Assembly: GCA_002919305.1 (NCBI GenBank)
Contig: PKFB01000024.1
Location: forward strand, 124,001-188,000
Direction: 5' to 3'
Length of the DNA: 64,000 nucleotides
Source: Actinomycetales bacterium
GTDB lineage: Bacteria > Actinomycetota > Actinomycetes > Mycobacteriales > Micromonosporaceae
The first letter of the stretch is position 1, and each line of letters begins with the position of its first letter. Positions 1 through 9,701 of this stretch are shown piece after piece. The position numbers and the translations under genes were made by a program. The notes under the pieces were generated by a model. That model was not told the origin of the DNA and searched no databases. It saw nothing but the letters and a program-made list of their open reading frames with translations.

Positions 1-2
1 CG

Positions 3-734
3 GACCGTACGCGCGCACGGGTGGTCCTGGTGGGGGAGGCGCCCCATGCCGAGCTGCGCGCCGTCGATGTTCAGCTCGATGCGCGGGGCTGCCCCGCGTA
101 CACCCTGGTGACCCCGGAGGGGAGCACCCGAGTGAGGCTGCGCCTGTCCGGTGCCCACCAGGTCGGCAACACCCTGGCCGCCGCGGCGGTAGCCCGCGAG
201 GCCGGGATGGGACTGGATGAGCTGGGTCAGGCTTTGAGTGACCTGACCGTAGTCTCCAGCCGAAGAATGGATGTGTTCGACCGCCCCGATGGTGTGACCG
301 TCATCGACGACTCCTACAACGCCAACCCTGGCTCCATGGCGGCCGCTCTCCGCGCGTTGGTCGCCATCGGGCGAGGACGGCGCACCTGGGCGGTGTTGGG
401 ATACATGGCTGAGCTGGGTGAGGCAGAGACCGCCGGCCATGAGGAGGTCGGCGCCCTGGCGGCCCAGCTGGGGGTGGACCAGATCGTGGTGGTTGGGCCC
501 GCGGCGGCGGCGATCGCAACCGGCGCCGCCACACAAGCGGACTGGGGAGGAGAGACGGTGCAGGTAGCTGACCAGGAGGCGGCAGTGGACCTGCTAACGC
601 GGCGACTACAGCCGGGCGATGTGGTGTTGGTGAAAGGATCCCGGTACCAGACCTGGGATATCGCTGACGCGTTGCGTGCCGCTGGGGAGCAGCCTGCCCC
701 GGCTACGGCCGCGGAGTGGGGGCCCCAGGCATGA
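3..734 (+). CDS. murF: MurF, UDP-MurNAc-tripeptide--D-Ala-D-Ala ligase (C-terminal part)
   Basis: This is the C-terminal part of MurF; the N-terminus lies before the window, and the frame is open from base 3. MurF adds D-Ala-D-Ala to UDP-MurNAc-tripeptide in the cytoplasm, the last soluble step before MraY. About 243 residues are visible. They include the conserved [11 protein letters not shown] segment of the Mur ligase central domain, the following VLGYMAELG segment, and the C-terminal fold ending in [14 protein letters not shown]. The stop overlaps the mraY start in an ATGA, so the two are translationally coupled. The order murF-mraY-murD is the standard dcw order and supports the call. 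The GTG at 21 is not the real start, because the family needs far more N-terminal sequence. Confidence 0.95.
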   Translation, partial: DRTRARVVLVGEAPHAELRAVDVQLDARGCPAYTLVTPEGSTRVRLRLSGAHQVGNTLAAAAVAREAGMGLDELGQALSDLTVVSSRRMDVFDRPDGVTVIDDSYNANPGSMAAALRALVAIGRGRRTWAVLGYMAELGEAETAGHEEVGALAAQLGVDQIVVVGPAAAAIATGAATQADWGGETVQVADQEAAVDLLTRRLQPGDVVLVKGSRYQTWDIADALRAAGEQPAPATAAEWGPQA

Positions 735-1828
735 GATCGGTCATCGTCGCGGCCTTCGTCGCTTTCGCGATCTCGCTGTTCTGCACCCCCATCGCGATCA
801 AGTACTTCCGCCGGCTGCGGGTGGGGCAGCCGATCCGGGAGGAGCTGGGGTTGGCCGCCCACGAGGGCAAGAAAGGCACCCCCACGATGGGCGGTGTGGT
901 GTTCATCCTCGCCACCGTCATCGCCTACATCGTCGGCCACTTGGTGCTGGCCACCATGCCGGAGTCCGCGACCCGGCATCACGGCCCGACCGTCACCGGG
1001 GTGGTGCTGCTGGGCCTGTTCGTCTTCTGCGGCCTGGTGGGTTTCCTTGACGACTTCCTGAAGGTCCGTAAACGCAACAGCCTCGGCCTGAACAAGCGTG
1101 GCAAAGTGATCGGCCAGTTCGTGGTCGGCCTCTTCTTCGGAGTCCTGGCGCTGTACATCCCCAACAGCCAGGGCATCACGGTTGCCTCCGATCACATCAC
1201 CTTCGTCGGGGACATCGACTGGCTGCGGATCGGCAACATCGCCTCGGTGATCCTGTTCTCGTTCGTGGTGATCGCGGCCTCCAACGGGGTCAACCTCACC
1301 GACGGTCTGGATGGCCTGGCCACCGGCTCATCGGTCATGGTGCTCGCCGCGTACGTGGCCATCGGTTTCTGGCAGTACCGGCACGCCTGCGCAGACCCCT
1401 CGACCCCCCTGTACTGCTACGACGTTCGGGACCCGCTGGAGATCGCCTTGGTGGCCGGCGCGGCGGTGGGGGCCCTCTTCGGGTTCCTGTGGTGGAACGC
1501 CTCACCCGCCCGGATCTTCATGGGTGACACCGGCGCGCTCGGGCTGGGTGGTCTGATCGGTGGCCTGGCGATGGCCTCCAAGACCTTGCTGCTGCTGCCG
1601 ATCCTGGGCGGCCTCTTCGTGATCATCACGATGTCGGTGATCATCCAGATCATCTCGTTCCGCAGCACCGGCCGCCGGGTCTTCCGGATGGCGCCCCTGC
1701 AGCACCACTTCGAACTGGCCGGATGGAGCGAGGTCAACATCGTCATCCGGTTCTGGATCATCTGCGGTATCGGCGTGGCGATCGGGCTCGGCCTGTTCTA
1801 CGCCGACTTCCTGGCGGTGGTCGGCTGA
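731..1828 (+). CDS. mraY: MraY, phospho-MurNAc-pentapeptide transferase
   Basis: MraY is the integral membrane enzyme that moves phospho-MurNAc-pentapeptide onto undecaprenyl phosphate to make lipid I. The 365 residues match the usual family length and form about ten hydrophobic segments. Diagnostic motifs are visible: a [19 protein letters not shown] loop with the paired aspartates, [24 protein letters not shown] and the [10 protein letters not shown] histidine motif near the C-terminus. I chose the ATG at 731, inside the murF stop (ATGA), over the in-frame ATG at 716, which would add five residues. The stop overlaps the murD ATG by one base, so murF, mraY and murD look co-translated. Confidence 0.97.
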   Translation: MRSVIVAAFVAFAISLFCTPIAIKYFRRLRVGQPIREELGLAAHEGKKGTPTMGGVVFILATVIAYIVGHLVLATMPESATRHHGPTVTGVVLLGLFVFCGLVGFLDDFLKVRKRNSLGLNKRGKVIGQFVVGLFFGVLALYIPNSQGITVASDHITFVGDIDWLRIGNIASVILFSFVVIAASNGVNLTDGLDGLATGSSVMVLAAYVAIGFWQYRHACADPSTPLYCYDVRDPLEIALVAGAAVGALFGFLWWNASPARIFMGDTGALGLGGLIGGLAMASKTLLLLPILGGLFVIITMSVIIQIISFRSTGRRVFRMAPLQHHFELAGWSEVNIVIRFWIICGIGVAIGLGLFYADFLAVVG

Positions 1829-3306
1829 TGGACTCACCACAGCGGGGGTACGCGGACCGCGGGGTCCTAGTCGTCGGGGCCAGGGTGGCCGGTGCCGCCG
1901 CGGCCCGGGTGCTGGCCCGACTGGGCGCCCGGGTAACGGTGGTGGACCGCACCCGCACCGCTCAGCTGGAGGAGCTGGCCGACCAGGGGATCACCACCCT
2001 GGTCGCCGACGACACCTCCCCGGTGTCGCTGGAGGGGGTGGACCAGGTGGTGGTCTCCCCCGGCGTCCCCCCTGGGCATCCGCTGGTGCAAGCGGCGGCG
2101 CGCGCCGGGATCGAGGTCTTCAGCGAGCCGGAGCTGGCGTGGCGTCTGCGAGGACCGGACGCCGCGCCGTGGCTGGCGGTGACCGGCAGCAACGGGAAGA
2201 CCACCACGGTGACCATGCTGGCCGACATGCTCAGGGCGGCTGGGCTCCGGGCGGCCGCGCTCGGCAACATCGGCGAGCCACTGGTGGACGTGGTGATGGA
2301 GCCGCGCTACGACGTGATCGCGGTGGAGTTGTCCAGCTTTCAGCTGCACTGGTCGATCCGGTTGGCGCCGTCGGCGGGGGCGCTGCTGAACTTGGCCGAC
2401 GACCATCTGGACTGGCATGGCGGATTCGAGGCGTACGCGGCCGCCAAGGCCCTGATCTGGCGGGGTGAGGGCGGTGTGGATGCGCGGGCGGCCGCTGGCC
2501 GGTCCTCGGACGCTTCCGGATCGCCCCATGATCCGCTCATCCGTCTGGGGACACCGGTCGCGGTCGGAAACGCCGATGATCCCCGGGTGGCGGCGCTGCT
2601 GGCGCAGGCGCCCGGTCGGCGTGTGGGATTCACCGTGGGGCCGCCCGGCCCGGATCAGCTCGGTGTGGTCGACGGGGTTCTGGTGGACCGGGCCTTTGAG
2701 GGCGGTGAGCTAATCGCCGCCGATAAGGTCCGGCCCTCCGGCGTTCACAACGTGGCCAACGCGTTGGCGGCGGCGGCCTTGGCGCGGGCGGCGGGCGTAC
2801 CCCCCGACGCCGTCAGGCGGGGCCTGGAAGGCTACGTACCACAGCCGCACCGCAACGCGGTGGTGGCCACGGTCAACGGGGTGACGTTCGTCGACGACAG
2901 CAAGGCGACCAACCCGCACGCGGCGGCTGGTTCGCTCACCGCGTACCCCCGGGTGGTGTGGATAGCGGGCGGCCAGTTGAAAGGGGTGGAGGTGGACGAC
3001 CTGGTCGCCTCCATCCGAGACCGCCTGGTGGGTGCGGTCCTGCTCGGGGTGGACCGGAAACGGATCGCCGCCGCGCTGGCGCGACACACCCCCGACATCC
3101 CCGTGGTGGATGTGACGAGCACCGATGATGGAGCCATGCGACAGGCTGTAGCGGCCGCGTGGCGGCTCGCTCGGCCCGGGGACACCGTGTTGCTGGCGCC
3201 AGCGGCGGCGTCGCTGGATATGTACCCGAGCTACGCGCACCGGGGACGTGCCTTTGCCGAAGCGGTGGCCGAGGTGACAGGGAGTACCGGAGCGGTCGCA
3301 CAGTAA
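1828..3306 (+). CDS. murD: MurD, UDP-MurNAc-L-Ala--D-Glu ligase
   Basis: MurD is the cytoplasmic ATP-dependent ligase that adds D-glutamate to UDP-MurNAc-L-alanine. The 492 residues show an N-terminal Rossmann-like domain (VLVVGARVAGAAAARVL), the Mur ligase P-loop GSNGKTTT, an ELSSFQL segment and the C-terminal motif FVDDSKATNPHA. The ATG at 1828 shares one base with the mraY stop. It is somewhat longer than typical MurD, with an Ala/Arg/Asp-rich insert near residues 215-230 (around 2470-2530) after the GFEAYAAAKALIW segment. I see no frameshift in the insert, and the flanking motifs stay in frame. Confidence 0.96.
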   Translation: MDSPQRGYADRGVLVVGARVAGAAAARVLARLGARVTVVDRTRTAQLEELADQGITTLVADDTSPVSLEGVDQVVVSPGVPPGHPLVQAAARAGIEVFSEPELAWRLRGPDAAPWLAVTGSNGKTTTVTMLADMLRAAGLRAAALGNIGEPLVDVVMEPRYDVIAVELSSFQLHWSIRLAPSAGALLNLADDHLDWHGGFEAYAAAKALIWRGEGGVDARAAAGRSSDASGSPHDPLIRLGTPVAVGNADDPRVAALLAQAPGRRVGFTVGPPGPDQLGVVDGVLVDRAFEGGELIAADKVRPSGVHNVANALAAAALARAAGVPPDAVRRGLEGYVPQPHRNAVVATVNGVTFVDDSKATNPHAAAGSLTAYPRVVWIAGGQLKGVEVDDLVASIRDRLVGAVLLGVDRKRIAAALARHTPDIPVVDVTSTDDGAMRQAVAAAWRLARPGDTVLLAPAAASLDMYPSYAHRGRAFAEAVAEVTGSTGAVAQ

Positions 3307-3368
3307 CCCGGCCGATGCGGCCGCGGGTCGCGGATCGCGACAGGGACAGCGACGAGGAGGGCCGTGCC

Positions 3369-4745
3369 GTGGTCGCGACAGGGGCGTCTCAACCCACCAC
3401 TCCCAGGGTCGGACTGTGGGGGCCGGCCGCGGCGTTGCGTGGCCTGCTCGACCGGCCGCTGGCCTCCTATTACCTGCTGCTGGCGAGCTCCGCGCTGCTG
3501 CTGGCCATCGGGCTGGTCATGGTCTTCTCGGCCACCAGCGTCGACGCGCTGCGCGATGAGGGGAACGCGTGGGCTGAGGCCAGCCGGCAGGCCTGCTGGG
3601 CACTGGTGGGGCTGGTGGCGTTCTGGATTACGCAGCGGCTCCCTGTGCGCACCTACCGGTTTTTAGCTTTCCCGCTGTTGGTGGTCAGCCTGGCGCTGCT
3701 GTCGCTGCTCGCGGTGTTTCCCAGTGTCCAGATCGGGCCGGTGCAGACCGAAGAGCTATGGCTTCAGCTGGGGCCGTTACAGGTACAGCCATCCGAGATC
3801 GCCAAGGTGGCGCTCACCCTGTGGGGAGCTGACGTGCTCGTCCGCAAAGGGCGGAACATCGGCACCTTCCGGGAGTTGGCCGTCCCCCTCTTCCCCGTCG
3901 TCGGGCTGTTGTTCGCCACGATGTACAACGACCTGGGGACGCTGCTGTGCCTGCTGCTGATTTTCCTGGCGCTGCTGTTCGTGGCGGGGGTGCGGATCCG
4001 GATCTTCGTCGCGATGTTCGGAGTGGCGCTGGTCGGGGTTCTCTTGCTGATCGTCAACCGTTCCTACCGGCTGCAGCGGTTCACGTCGTTCCTGGACCCC
4101 GAGGCCGATGCCTGGGGCAGCGGGTACCAGGCCGTCCAAGGGCTGTACGCGGTAGCGGACGGAGGATGGTTCGGCGTTGGTCTGGGGGAGGGGCGGCAGA
4201 AATGGGACTGGCTGCCCCACGCCAACAATGACTTCATCTTCGCGATCATCGCCGAGGAGTTGGGTGTGGTCGGCTCGGTGGTGGTGCTTACGCTGTTCGC
4301 GGTCCTGGCCTACGCCGGGCTACGGATCGCGCGTCGAGTCGACGATCCGTTCCGGAGGTTGGTCGCGGCGGCGGTGACGGTCTGGTTGGTCGGTCAGGCC
4401 GTGATCAACATAGGGGGCGTCGTGGGGCTGGTACCGATCACCGGCCTGCCGTTGCCGTTCATCTCCGACGGCGGTAGCGCCTTGGTGGTGGTGTTGGCCG
4501 CGGTCGGGATGCTGGCTTCTTTCGCCCGGGCCGAGCCGGACGCGGCACGGGCCCTGCACGCCCGCCCTGCCGGACGCTTGGTCCGCCTGCTGTGGGCTCC
4601 CCTCCCGCCGCTGCCGAAGGAGCCGCCGAAGGAACAGCCCACGCGGCCTCGACCCGCTGCCACTACCCGGCGGCGGGTGCCCCCTTCCCGAGGGGACCGG
4701 CGACGCCCAGGCCTGGGCGCGGGGCGGCGCGGTGATCGGGTGTAG
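3369..4745 (+). CDS. ftsW: FtsW, SEDS-family septal peptidoglycan glycosyltransferase
   Basis: FtsW is the polytopic SEDS protein that polymerises lipid II at the septum with a partner class B penicillin-binding protein. About ten hydrophobic segments follow a short cytoplasmic N-terminus. Family motifs include GLVMVFSATS in the first helix, the HANNDFIFAIIAEELG loop and the ITGLPLPFISDGGSALV region. The start is uncertain. I chose the GTG at 3369 because a strong GAGGAGG lies eight bases before it; an ATG at 3315 would add 18 residues with no good ribosome site. The last 50 residues are Pro/Arg-rich and basic, as in other actinobacterial FtsW tails. A 62-base gap separates it from murD. Confidence 0.94.
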   Translation: MVATGASQPTTPRVGLWGPAAALRGLLDRPLASYYLLLASSALLLAIGLVMVFSATSVDALRDEGNAWAEASRQACWALVGLVAFWITQRLPVRTYRFLAFPLLVVSLALLSLLAVFPSVQIGPVQTEELWLQLGPLQVQPSEIAKVALTLWGADVLVRKGRNIGTFRELAVPLFPVVGLLFATMYNDLGTLLCLLLIFLALLFVAGVRIRIFVAMFGVALVGVLLLIVNRSYRLQRFTSFLDPEADAWGSGYQAVQGLYAVADGGWFGVGLGEGRQKWDWLPHANNDFIFAIIAEELGVVGSVVVLTLFAVLAYAGLRIARRVDDPFRRLVAAAVTVWLVGQAVINIGGVVGLVPITGLPLPFISDGGSALVVVLAAVGMLASFARAEPDAARALHARPAGRLVRLLWAPLPPLPKEPPKEQPTRPRPAATTRRRVPPSRGDRRRPGLGAGRRGDRV

Positions 4746-4802
4746 GAGAAACTAGGCGGCAAGCCGGGTATCCGTATCTGAGTGTGTGCCGAGGGGTGAC
4801 AG

Positions 4803-5936
4803 GTGAGCGAGCGAACCACAGGACGCAGCACCGCGCTACGGTCAATCGTGCTGGCCGGGGGCGGTACCGGGGGGCATATCTACCCACTTCTGGCGTTCGC
4901 GGATTGTTTGCGTCGGCACGACCCGGATCTGCGGATCACCTGTCTGGGCACGCCCCGTGGGCTGGAGGCGGACATCATTCCGGCGCGCGGCTATGACCTG
5001 CGGTTAGTGCCCGCGCACCCACTGCCGCGGCGTCCTGGGCTGGATCTGTTGCGTACCCCGCTGCGGATGCACCGGGCTGCCAAGGCCGCCCGCGCCGTGC
5101 TGGACGCGGTGGAGGCCGATGTGGTGGTGGGGTTCGGGGGCTACGTCGCGGTCCCGGCCTACCAGGCGGCGCGTCGCCGTGGCATCCCGCTGGTGCTGCA
5201 TGAGATCAACGTGCCCCCAGGCGTGGCCAACCGGCTCGGAATGCGGTACACCCGGCATGTGGCGGTGGGGTTCCCCCACCAGCGGGTCCAGTCCCCCATC
5301 CTCAAGGACGCTCGCGTGGTCGGGGTGCCCCTGCGTACCGCGATCACCCGTCTGGACCGGGCGGCTGAGCGGGAGCGGGCCCGCGAGTACTTCGGCCTGG
5401 CGCCCGATAAACCCACGTTGTTTGTGTTTGGTGGCTCACAGGGAGCGCGCACCATCAACGTCGCGATGGCCGGTGCCGCGCGGGCACTGGTGACCGCAGG
5501 GATCCAGGTGCTGCACGTGATGGGTGCCCGCAACGAACCGGTGGAGATTCCCTCCGACATCAAGCACAGCTATGTCACCCTGACCTACCTGTCTGAGATG
5601 GAGATGGGGTACGCGGCGGCGGACCTGGCGCTGTGCCGGAGTGGAGCTATGACGTGCGCGGAGGTCGCGGCGGTCGGGCTGCCCGCGGTCTACGTTCCGT
5701 ATCCGCACTCCAACCGGGAGCAGTACCGTAACGCTCGGCCAGTGGTGGAAGCCGGTGGTGGTCTGCTGGTTGATGACTCGGAGCTCACCGCCGACTGGAT
5801 TACCTCAACGATCATCCCGTTGATCACCGACCCGTCGCGGTTGGAGGCGATGGGTGCGGCGGCTGCGGCCTACGGGCGCCGTGACGGCGACGAGGCGTTA
5901 CGGCAGTTCGTGCTTGAGGTGGTGAGTGGGCGATGA
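4803..5936 (+). CDS. murG: MurG, lipid II-forming GlcNAc transferase
   Basis: MurG is the membrane-associated GT28 enzyme that adds GlcNAc to lipid I to make lipid II. The 377 residues contain the two family glycine motifs, LAGGGTGGHIYP at residues 17-28 and FGGSQGARTIN in the second Rossmann domain, plus HEINVPPGVANRL and the CRSGAMTCAEVAAVGLPA donor-binding segment. The GTG start lies behind GAGGGGTGAC. The stop overlaps the murC start in an ATGA. Length and motif spacing are normal. Confidence 0.97.
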   Translation: MSERTTGRSTALRSIVLAGGGTGGHIYPLLAFADCLRRHDPDLRITCLGTPRGLEADIIPARGYDLRLVPAHPLPRRPGLDLLRTPLRMHRAAKAARAVLDAVEADVVVGFGGYVAVPAYQAARRRGIPLVLHEINVPPGVANRLGMRYTRHVAVGFPHQRVQSPILKDARVVGVPLRTAITRLDRAAERERAREYFGLAPDKPTLFVFGGSQGARTINVAMAGAARALVTAGIQVLHVMGARNEPVEIPSDIKHSYVTLTYLSEMEMGYAAADLALCRSGAMTCAEVAAVGLPAVYVPYPHSNREQYRNARPVVEAGGGLLVDDSELTADWITSTIIPLITDPSRLEAMGAAAAAYGRRDGDEALRQFVLEVVSGR

Positions 5937-7390
5937 GTAACTCGATGGCGGGGGGTGCAGGAACGGTGACGAGCGTGACCAACGACAGTGGTGTCGAGGA
6001 GCTCACCGCCGAGGATCTGGGGCGGGTCCACCTGATCGGGGTCGGTGGGGTCGGGATGAGCGGGCTGGCGCGGCTGCTGCTGACCCGTGGGATCCCCACC
6101 TCCGGAAGTGAGTTGCGGGAGTGGCCGGCCCTCGCCACGCTCCGGGCGCTCGGTGGCAAGATCCATATGCGGCACACGGAGTCCAATCTGGATGAGGTGG
6201 ACACCGTGGTCTATTCGACCGCTATCCCGGCGGATCATCTGGAGCTAGTTGAGGCGCGGCGTCGGGGCTTGCGGATCCTGCACCGTTCTCAAGCGCTCGC
6301 CGCAGCGATGACCGGTCGGCGGGCGGTGGCCATCGCGGGCACCCACGGCAAGACCACCACTACCTCAATGGTCACGTTGGTACTGCAGCATTGCGGGCTG
6401 GACCCGTCCTTCGTGATCGGTGGTGAGATCTCGGAGGCGGGCTCCAACGGGCATCACGGCTCGGGCGAGTACTTCGTCATCGAAGCGGACGAAAGCGACC
6501 GGTCGTTTTTGCGGTACCGCCCGTATGTCGCCGTGGTTACCAACATCGAGGCCGATCACCTCAACACCTACGGCGACCTGGAAGGACTGCATGAGGCCTT
6601 CCTGGATTTCGCGCGGCGGATCGAACCGACAGGCTTTTTGGTCACCTGCGCCGACGATCCGGGGGCTCGGCGGCTCGCCGCAGCCGCCCGTGAGGCCGGA
6701 ATCACGGTGTACACCTACGGCGAGGCGGCCGACGCCGATCTACGGATCAGTGAGGTGGCCTCCTCCACCGCCGGGGTGCGTTACCGGGCGGAGCTCGACG
6801 GCGCTGATCTTGGGGAGTTCACCCTCCCGGTCCCGGGGCGACACCTCGGGCTCAACAGCGCGGGGGCGTTGTTGGTCGCGCAGCGCTTGGGCCTACCGAC
6901 GCGGGGGATCAGGGAGGCGTTGGCGTCCTTCCCCGGGGTGCGGCGGCGTTTCGAATTGAAGGGGATCGCCGATGGGGTGCGGGTTTATGACGAGTACGCC
7001 TACCACCCCACGTCGATGACGATGGCGCTGCAGACGCTGCGGGAGGTCGCCGATCAGGGACGGCTGCTGGTGGTCTTCCAGCCCTACCGGGTCTACCGCA
7101 CCCGGGATCTGCGGACCGAGCTCGCCGCCGCGCTCGCCTTGGCCGACGAGGTCATCGTCATGGAGGTCTTTGGACCTGGTGAGGTCCGTGGGCCCGGTGA
7201 GGGAGGGTTGGCGTTGTACGAGGCGATCAACCTGCCCGAAGAGCGGAAGGTTTTCGTCCCTTCGTGGTCGGATGTGCCAGGAGAGGTGGCGCGTCGGGCC
7301 CGGCAGGGAGACGTGGTGGTCACCATGGGTGCCCCTCCGATCTCCCTGATGGGTGACGAACTGTTGGCGGCCCTGGCGCAGCGCGCGTGA
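5933..7390 (+). CDS. murC: MurC, UDP-MurNAc--L-alanine ligase
   Basis: MurC catalyses ATP-dependent addition of L-alanine to UDP-MurNAc, the first peptide step. The 485 residues show the N-terminal nucleotide-binding motif HLIGVGGVGMSGLA, the Mur ligase P-loop GTHGKTTT, the FVIEADESDRSF segment and the C-terminal EYAYHPTSM histidine motif. The ATG at 5933 overlaps the murG stop. A second in-frame ATG four codons later is possible, and the first 20 residues look poorly conserved, so the exact start is less certain than the gene. Its stop overlaps the ftsQ GTG in a GTGA, giving a murG-murC-ftsQ coupled run. Confidence 0.97.
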   Translation: MSNSMAGGAGTVTSVTNDSGVEELTAEDLGRVHLIGVGGVGMSGLARLLLTRGIPTSGSELREWPALATLRALGGKIHMRHTESNLDEVDTVVYSTAIPADHLELVEARRRGLRILHRSQALAAAMTGRRAVAIAGTHGKTTTTSMVTLVLQHCGLDPSFVIGGEISEAGSNGHHGSGEYFVIEADESDRSFLRYRPYVAVVTNIEADHLNTYGDLEGLHEAFLDFARRIEPTGFLVTCADDPGARRLAAAAREAGITVYTYGEAADADLRISEVASSTAGVRYRAELDGADLGEFTLPVPGRHLGLNSAGALLVAQRLGLPTRGIREALASFPGVRRRFELKGIADGVRVYDEYAYHPTSMTMALQTLREVADQGRLLVVFQPYRVYRTRDLRTELAAALALADEVIVMEVFGPGEVRGPGEGGLALYEAINLPEERKVFVPSWSDVPGEVARRARQGDVVVTMGAPPISLMGDELLAALAQRA

Positions 7391-8181
7391 TCTCCCGACG
7401 GGGACGCACGCCGGGGGACGCCGGCTCGCCGCGGCGGTGGCGCCTGGTTAAAGCCGGTCGGGACGCCGTGCCCGCGTTGTCCCGACGCTGGGGGATCCGT
7501 TTCCGGTTGGCGCGTCTGCGGCGCAACCTGTGGGCCCTGGGGGTGCTGCTCGGGGTGGGGGTTGTGGCCACCGGGCTGTGGATCGTCTACGGCACCGGGG
7601 TGATGGGGGTGGAACGGATCCGGGTGACGGGCACGCGGATCGTCACCGCCGATCAAGTCCGACAGGCGGCCGGGGTGGCGCTGGAGACGCCCTTGGCCCG
7701 GGTGGATCTTGACGAGGTTGCTGCCCGGGTCGAGGAACTAGCCCCGGTGCGGCAGGTGGTCGTGGAGCGAGACTGGCCTCATACCTTGGTGGTGCGGGTC
7801 ACCGAGCGTACCGCTGTCGCGGTGGTCCCCACGGCCGGTGGCTACTGGCTCCTCGACGCAACTGGGGTGGCGTACCACCGGGTGTCCCACCCGCCGGAGA
7901 ATCTGCCCGTGATACGGGTATTGCACCCCAGGCCGCAGGACGCGACCACGCAAGGCGCGCTTCGTGTGCTGGCGGCGCTCACCCCCACTCTGCGGGAGCA
8001 ACTGGTGGCGTTGGTGGCTGAGTCACCGACGCGAATCAGTCTGGAACTGACCGAGGGACGCACCGTGATATGGGGAGATGCGTCCCGTAGTGAGCAGAAG
8101 GCGGAGGTGGCGACTGTGTTGCTGGAACAGCCCGGCACCATTTATGACGTCAGTTCCCCAGATATTGTCACTACCCGGTGA
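7387..8181 (+). CDS. ftsQ: FtsQ/DivIB, division protein with POTRA domain
   Basis: FtsQ is a bitopic membrane protein that links early divisome proteins to the septal synthesis machinery. A basic N-terminal cytoplasmic region of about 45 residues is followed by one membrane helix near residues 50-70. Next comes an extracytoplasmic POTRA domain (VERIRVTGTRIVTADQVRQA through RVTERTAVAVV) and a C-terminal FtsQ domain with GGYWLLDATGVAYHRV. The 264-residue length fits actinobacterial FtsQ. The GTG start overlaps the murC stop. The gene ends a tightly coupled run, and a 238-base gap follows before ftsZ. Confidence 0.93.
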   Translation: MISRRGRTPGDAGSPRRWRLVKAGRDAVPALSRRWGIRFRLARLRRNLWALGVLLGVGVVATGLWIVYGTGVMGVERIRVTGTRIVTADQVRQAAGVALETPLARVDLDEVAARVEELAPVRQVVVERDWPHTLVVRVTERTAVAVVPTAGGYWLLDATGVAYHRVSHPPENLPVIRVLHPRPQDATTQGALRVLAALTPTLREQLVALVAESPTRISLELTEGRTVIWGDASRSEQKAEVATVLLEQPGTIYDVSSPDIVTTR

Positions 8182-8313
8182 GGTTCTGGACTGTCCGATG
8201 TCGTTCAGGCTGTCAGAATGCTCTTAAGGGGGACTCGACAGCTCGTCGGCGACACGCCGGACGAGTTGCTTGGCCCATGCCCTAGCACGACATACGTTTC
8301 GGCAAGATAGTGG

Positions 8314-8342
8314 TTGACATAACTATAAACCTCAACTTGAGG
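8314..8342 (+). promoter_or_regulatory. Candidate ftsZ promoter and 13-bp palindrome
   Basis: The ftsQ-ftsZ gap contains a consensus -35-like TTGACA at 8314-8319 and an AT-rich TATAAA at 8324-8329. A perfect 13-bp palindrome follows, CCTCAACTTGAGG at 8330-8342. No good -10 lies 16-18 bases after TTGACA, so exact promoter elements are unresolved. The palindrome lies 78 bases before the ftsZ ATG and could be an operator or the base of an RNA hairpin. A separate ftsZ promoter is usual in actinobacteria; assigning it here is inference. Confidence 0.45.
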
Positions 8343-8419
8343 GTGAGGGTTTCGGAACGCGGATTGGCGTCCGCCGCCCGAATCGTCGCGGTCTCGACAG
8401 GGGGAAGGCAGGCAGTCCT

Positions 8420-9577
8420 ATGACACCACCGCACAACTATCTCGCGGTTATCAAGGTCGTCGGTATCGGCGGCGGCGGTGTCAATGCCGTGAACCGGATG
8501 ATCGAGGTCGGCCTCAAGGGCGTCGAGTTCATCGCAATCAACACCGACGCACAGGCACTGTTGATGAGCGACGCCGACGTCAAGCTCGACGTCGGCCGGG
8601 AGCTGACCCGTGGCTTGGGTGCGGGTGCCGACCCCGAGGTGGGACGTAGGGCCGCCGAGGACCACCGCGACGAGATCGAGGAAGTCCTCAAAGGCGCCGA
8701 CATGGTGTTCGTCACCTGCGGTGAGGGTGGCGGCACCGGTACCGGTGGGGCGCCGGTGGTGGCCAGCATCGCTCGAAAGATCGGTGCGCTCACCATCGGT
8801 GTGGTGACCCGCCCGTTCTCCTTTGAGGGCAAGCGTCGGCAGATGCAGGCCGAGCAGGGGATTGAGGAATTGCGCAATGAGTGCGACACCCTCATCGTCA
8901 TCCCCAATGATCGGCTGCTGCAGTTGGGCGACCGCAGCATAAGCATGATGGACGCTTTTCGGCAGGCCGATCAGGTGCTGCTATCCGGTGTTCAGGGCAT
9001 TACGGACCTGATCACCACACCTGGTCTGATTAATTTGGACTTTGCCGACGTTAAGAGCGTCATGAGCGATGCCGGTTCCGCTCTGATGGGTATCGGGTCG
9101 GCGCGAGGCGATGACCGGGCGGTGCAGGCGGCCCAGGCCGCTATCTCCAGCCCATTGCTGGAGCAGAGCATGGACGGGGCCCGCGGCGTGTTGCTGTCCA
9201 TCGCCGGCGGCTCGGATCTGGGGCTGTTCGAGATTAATGACGCGGCCCAGCTGGTCACCGATGCCGCGCACCCGGACGCGAACATCATTTTCGGTGCGGT
9301 GATCGATGACGCTCTCGGCGATGAGGTGCGGATCACCGTGATCGCCGCTGGCTTTGATGGAGGGACGCCGGAGTACCGGCCCACCGAACCACCACGGAAG
9401 TCCACCCAGCAGGCTGAGACGACTGTGCAGCTGTCGCCTCCGCCTCCTCCGCCGCCACCGCCGCCGGCGGCGCCGCGTCCTCCCGTGCCGCCGCCGCCCG
9501 CACCGGACCGCTCCGCGCAGCGGCGGGTGCTGTTCGATGACGTGGATGTGCCCGACTTCCTGAAAAACGGCGCCTGA
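8420..9577 (+). CDS. ftsZ: FtsZ, tubulin-like division GTPase
   Basis: FtsZ polymerises into the division ring. The 385 residues carry the nucleotide-binding [13 protein letters not shown] at residues 15-27, the tubulin signature GGGTGTG at 103-109, the T7-loop region with NLDFADVK, and the conserved C-terminal tail [11 protein letters not shown] cysteine at residue 100, just before [10 protein letters not shown], stands where alanine is usual. The C-terminal linker is very proline-rich, with one run of ten prolines and a second cluster; this is longer and more uniform than I expect. The start is an ATG behind GGGGGAAGG. A hairpin follows the stop directly. Confidence 0.98.
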   Translation: MTPPHNYLAVIKVVGIGGGGVNAVNRMIEVGLKGVEFIAINTDAQALLMSDADVKLDVGRELTRGLGAGADPEVGRRAAEDHRDEIEEVLKGADMVFVTCGEGGGTGTGGAPVVASIARKIGALTIGVVTRPFSFEGKRRQMQAEQGIEELRNECDTLIVIPNDRLLQLGDRSISMMDAFRQADQVLLSGVQGITDLITTPGLINLDFADVKSVMSDAGSALMGIGSARGDDRAVQAAQAAISSPLLEQSMDGARGVLLSIAGGSDLGLFEINDAAQLVTDAAHPDANIIFGAVIDDALGDEVRITVIAAGFDGGTPEYRPTEPPRKSTQQAETTVQLSPPPPPPPPPPAAPRPPVPPPPAPDRSAQRRVLFDDVDVPDFLKNGA

Positions 9578-9580
9578 CCA

Positions 9581-9599
9581 GACGCGGGGCGCCCGCGTC
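9581..9599 (+). terminator. Hairpin directly after ftsZ
   Basis: GACGCGGG and CCCGCGTC form a perfect 8-bp stem with a three-base loop, starting four bases after the ftsZ stop. No T-tract follows, which is common for actinobacterial terminators. A second hairpin (7-bp stem, 9623-9629 with 9643-9649) lies further on, before the next gene. Confidence 0.6.
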
Positions 9600-9701
9600 A
9601 TCCACATCGGTGAGTATGTCCGGGCCCGGTACGCTCTGCGTTCCGGGCCAGGTGCATGATCATCGATGAAAGGTGCCCCCACAGGTAAGGAAGGCGTAAC
9701 G

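Noticed and set aside
314-1195. 293-codon minus-strand frame over murF and mraY
   Set aside because: It spans the coupled murF-mraY junction, where both plus-strand proteins have full motifs.
9421-9525. Proline-codon repeat in ftsZ as a possible slippage or frameshift site
   Set aside because: The frame stays open through the repeat and the conserved C-terminal DVPDFLK peptide follows in frame.
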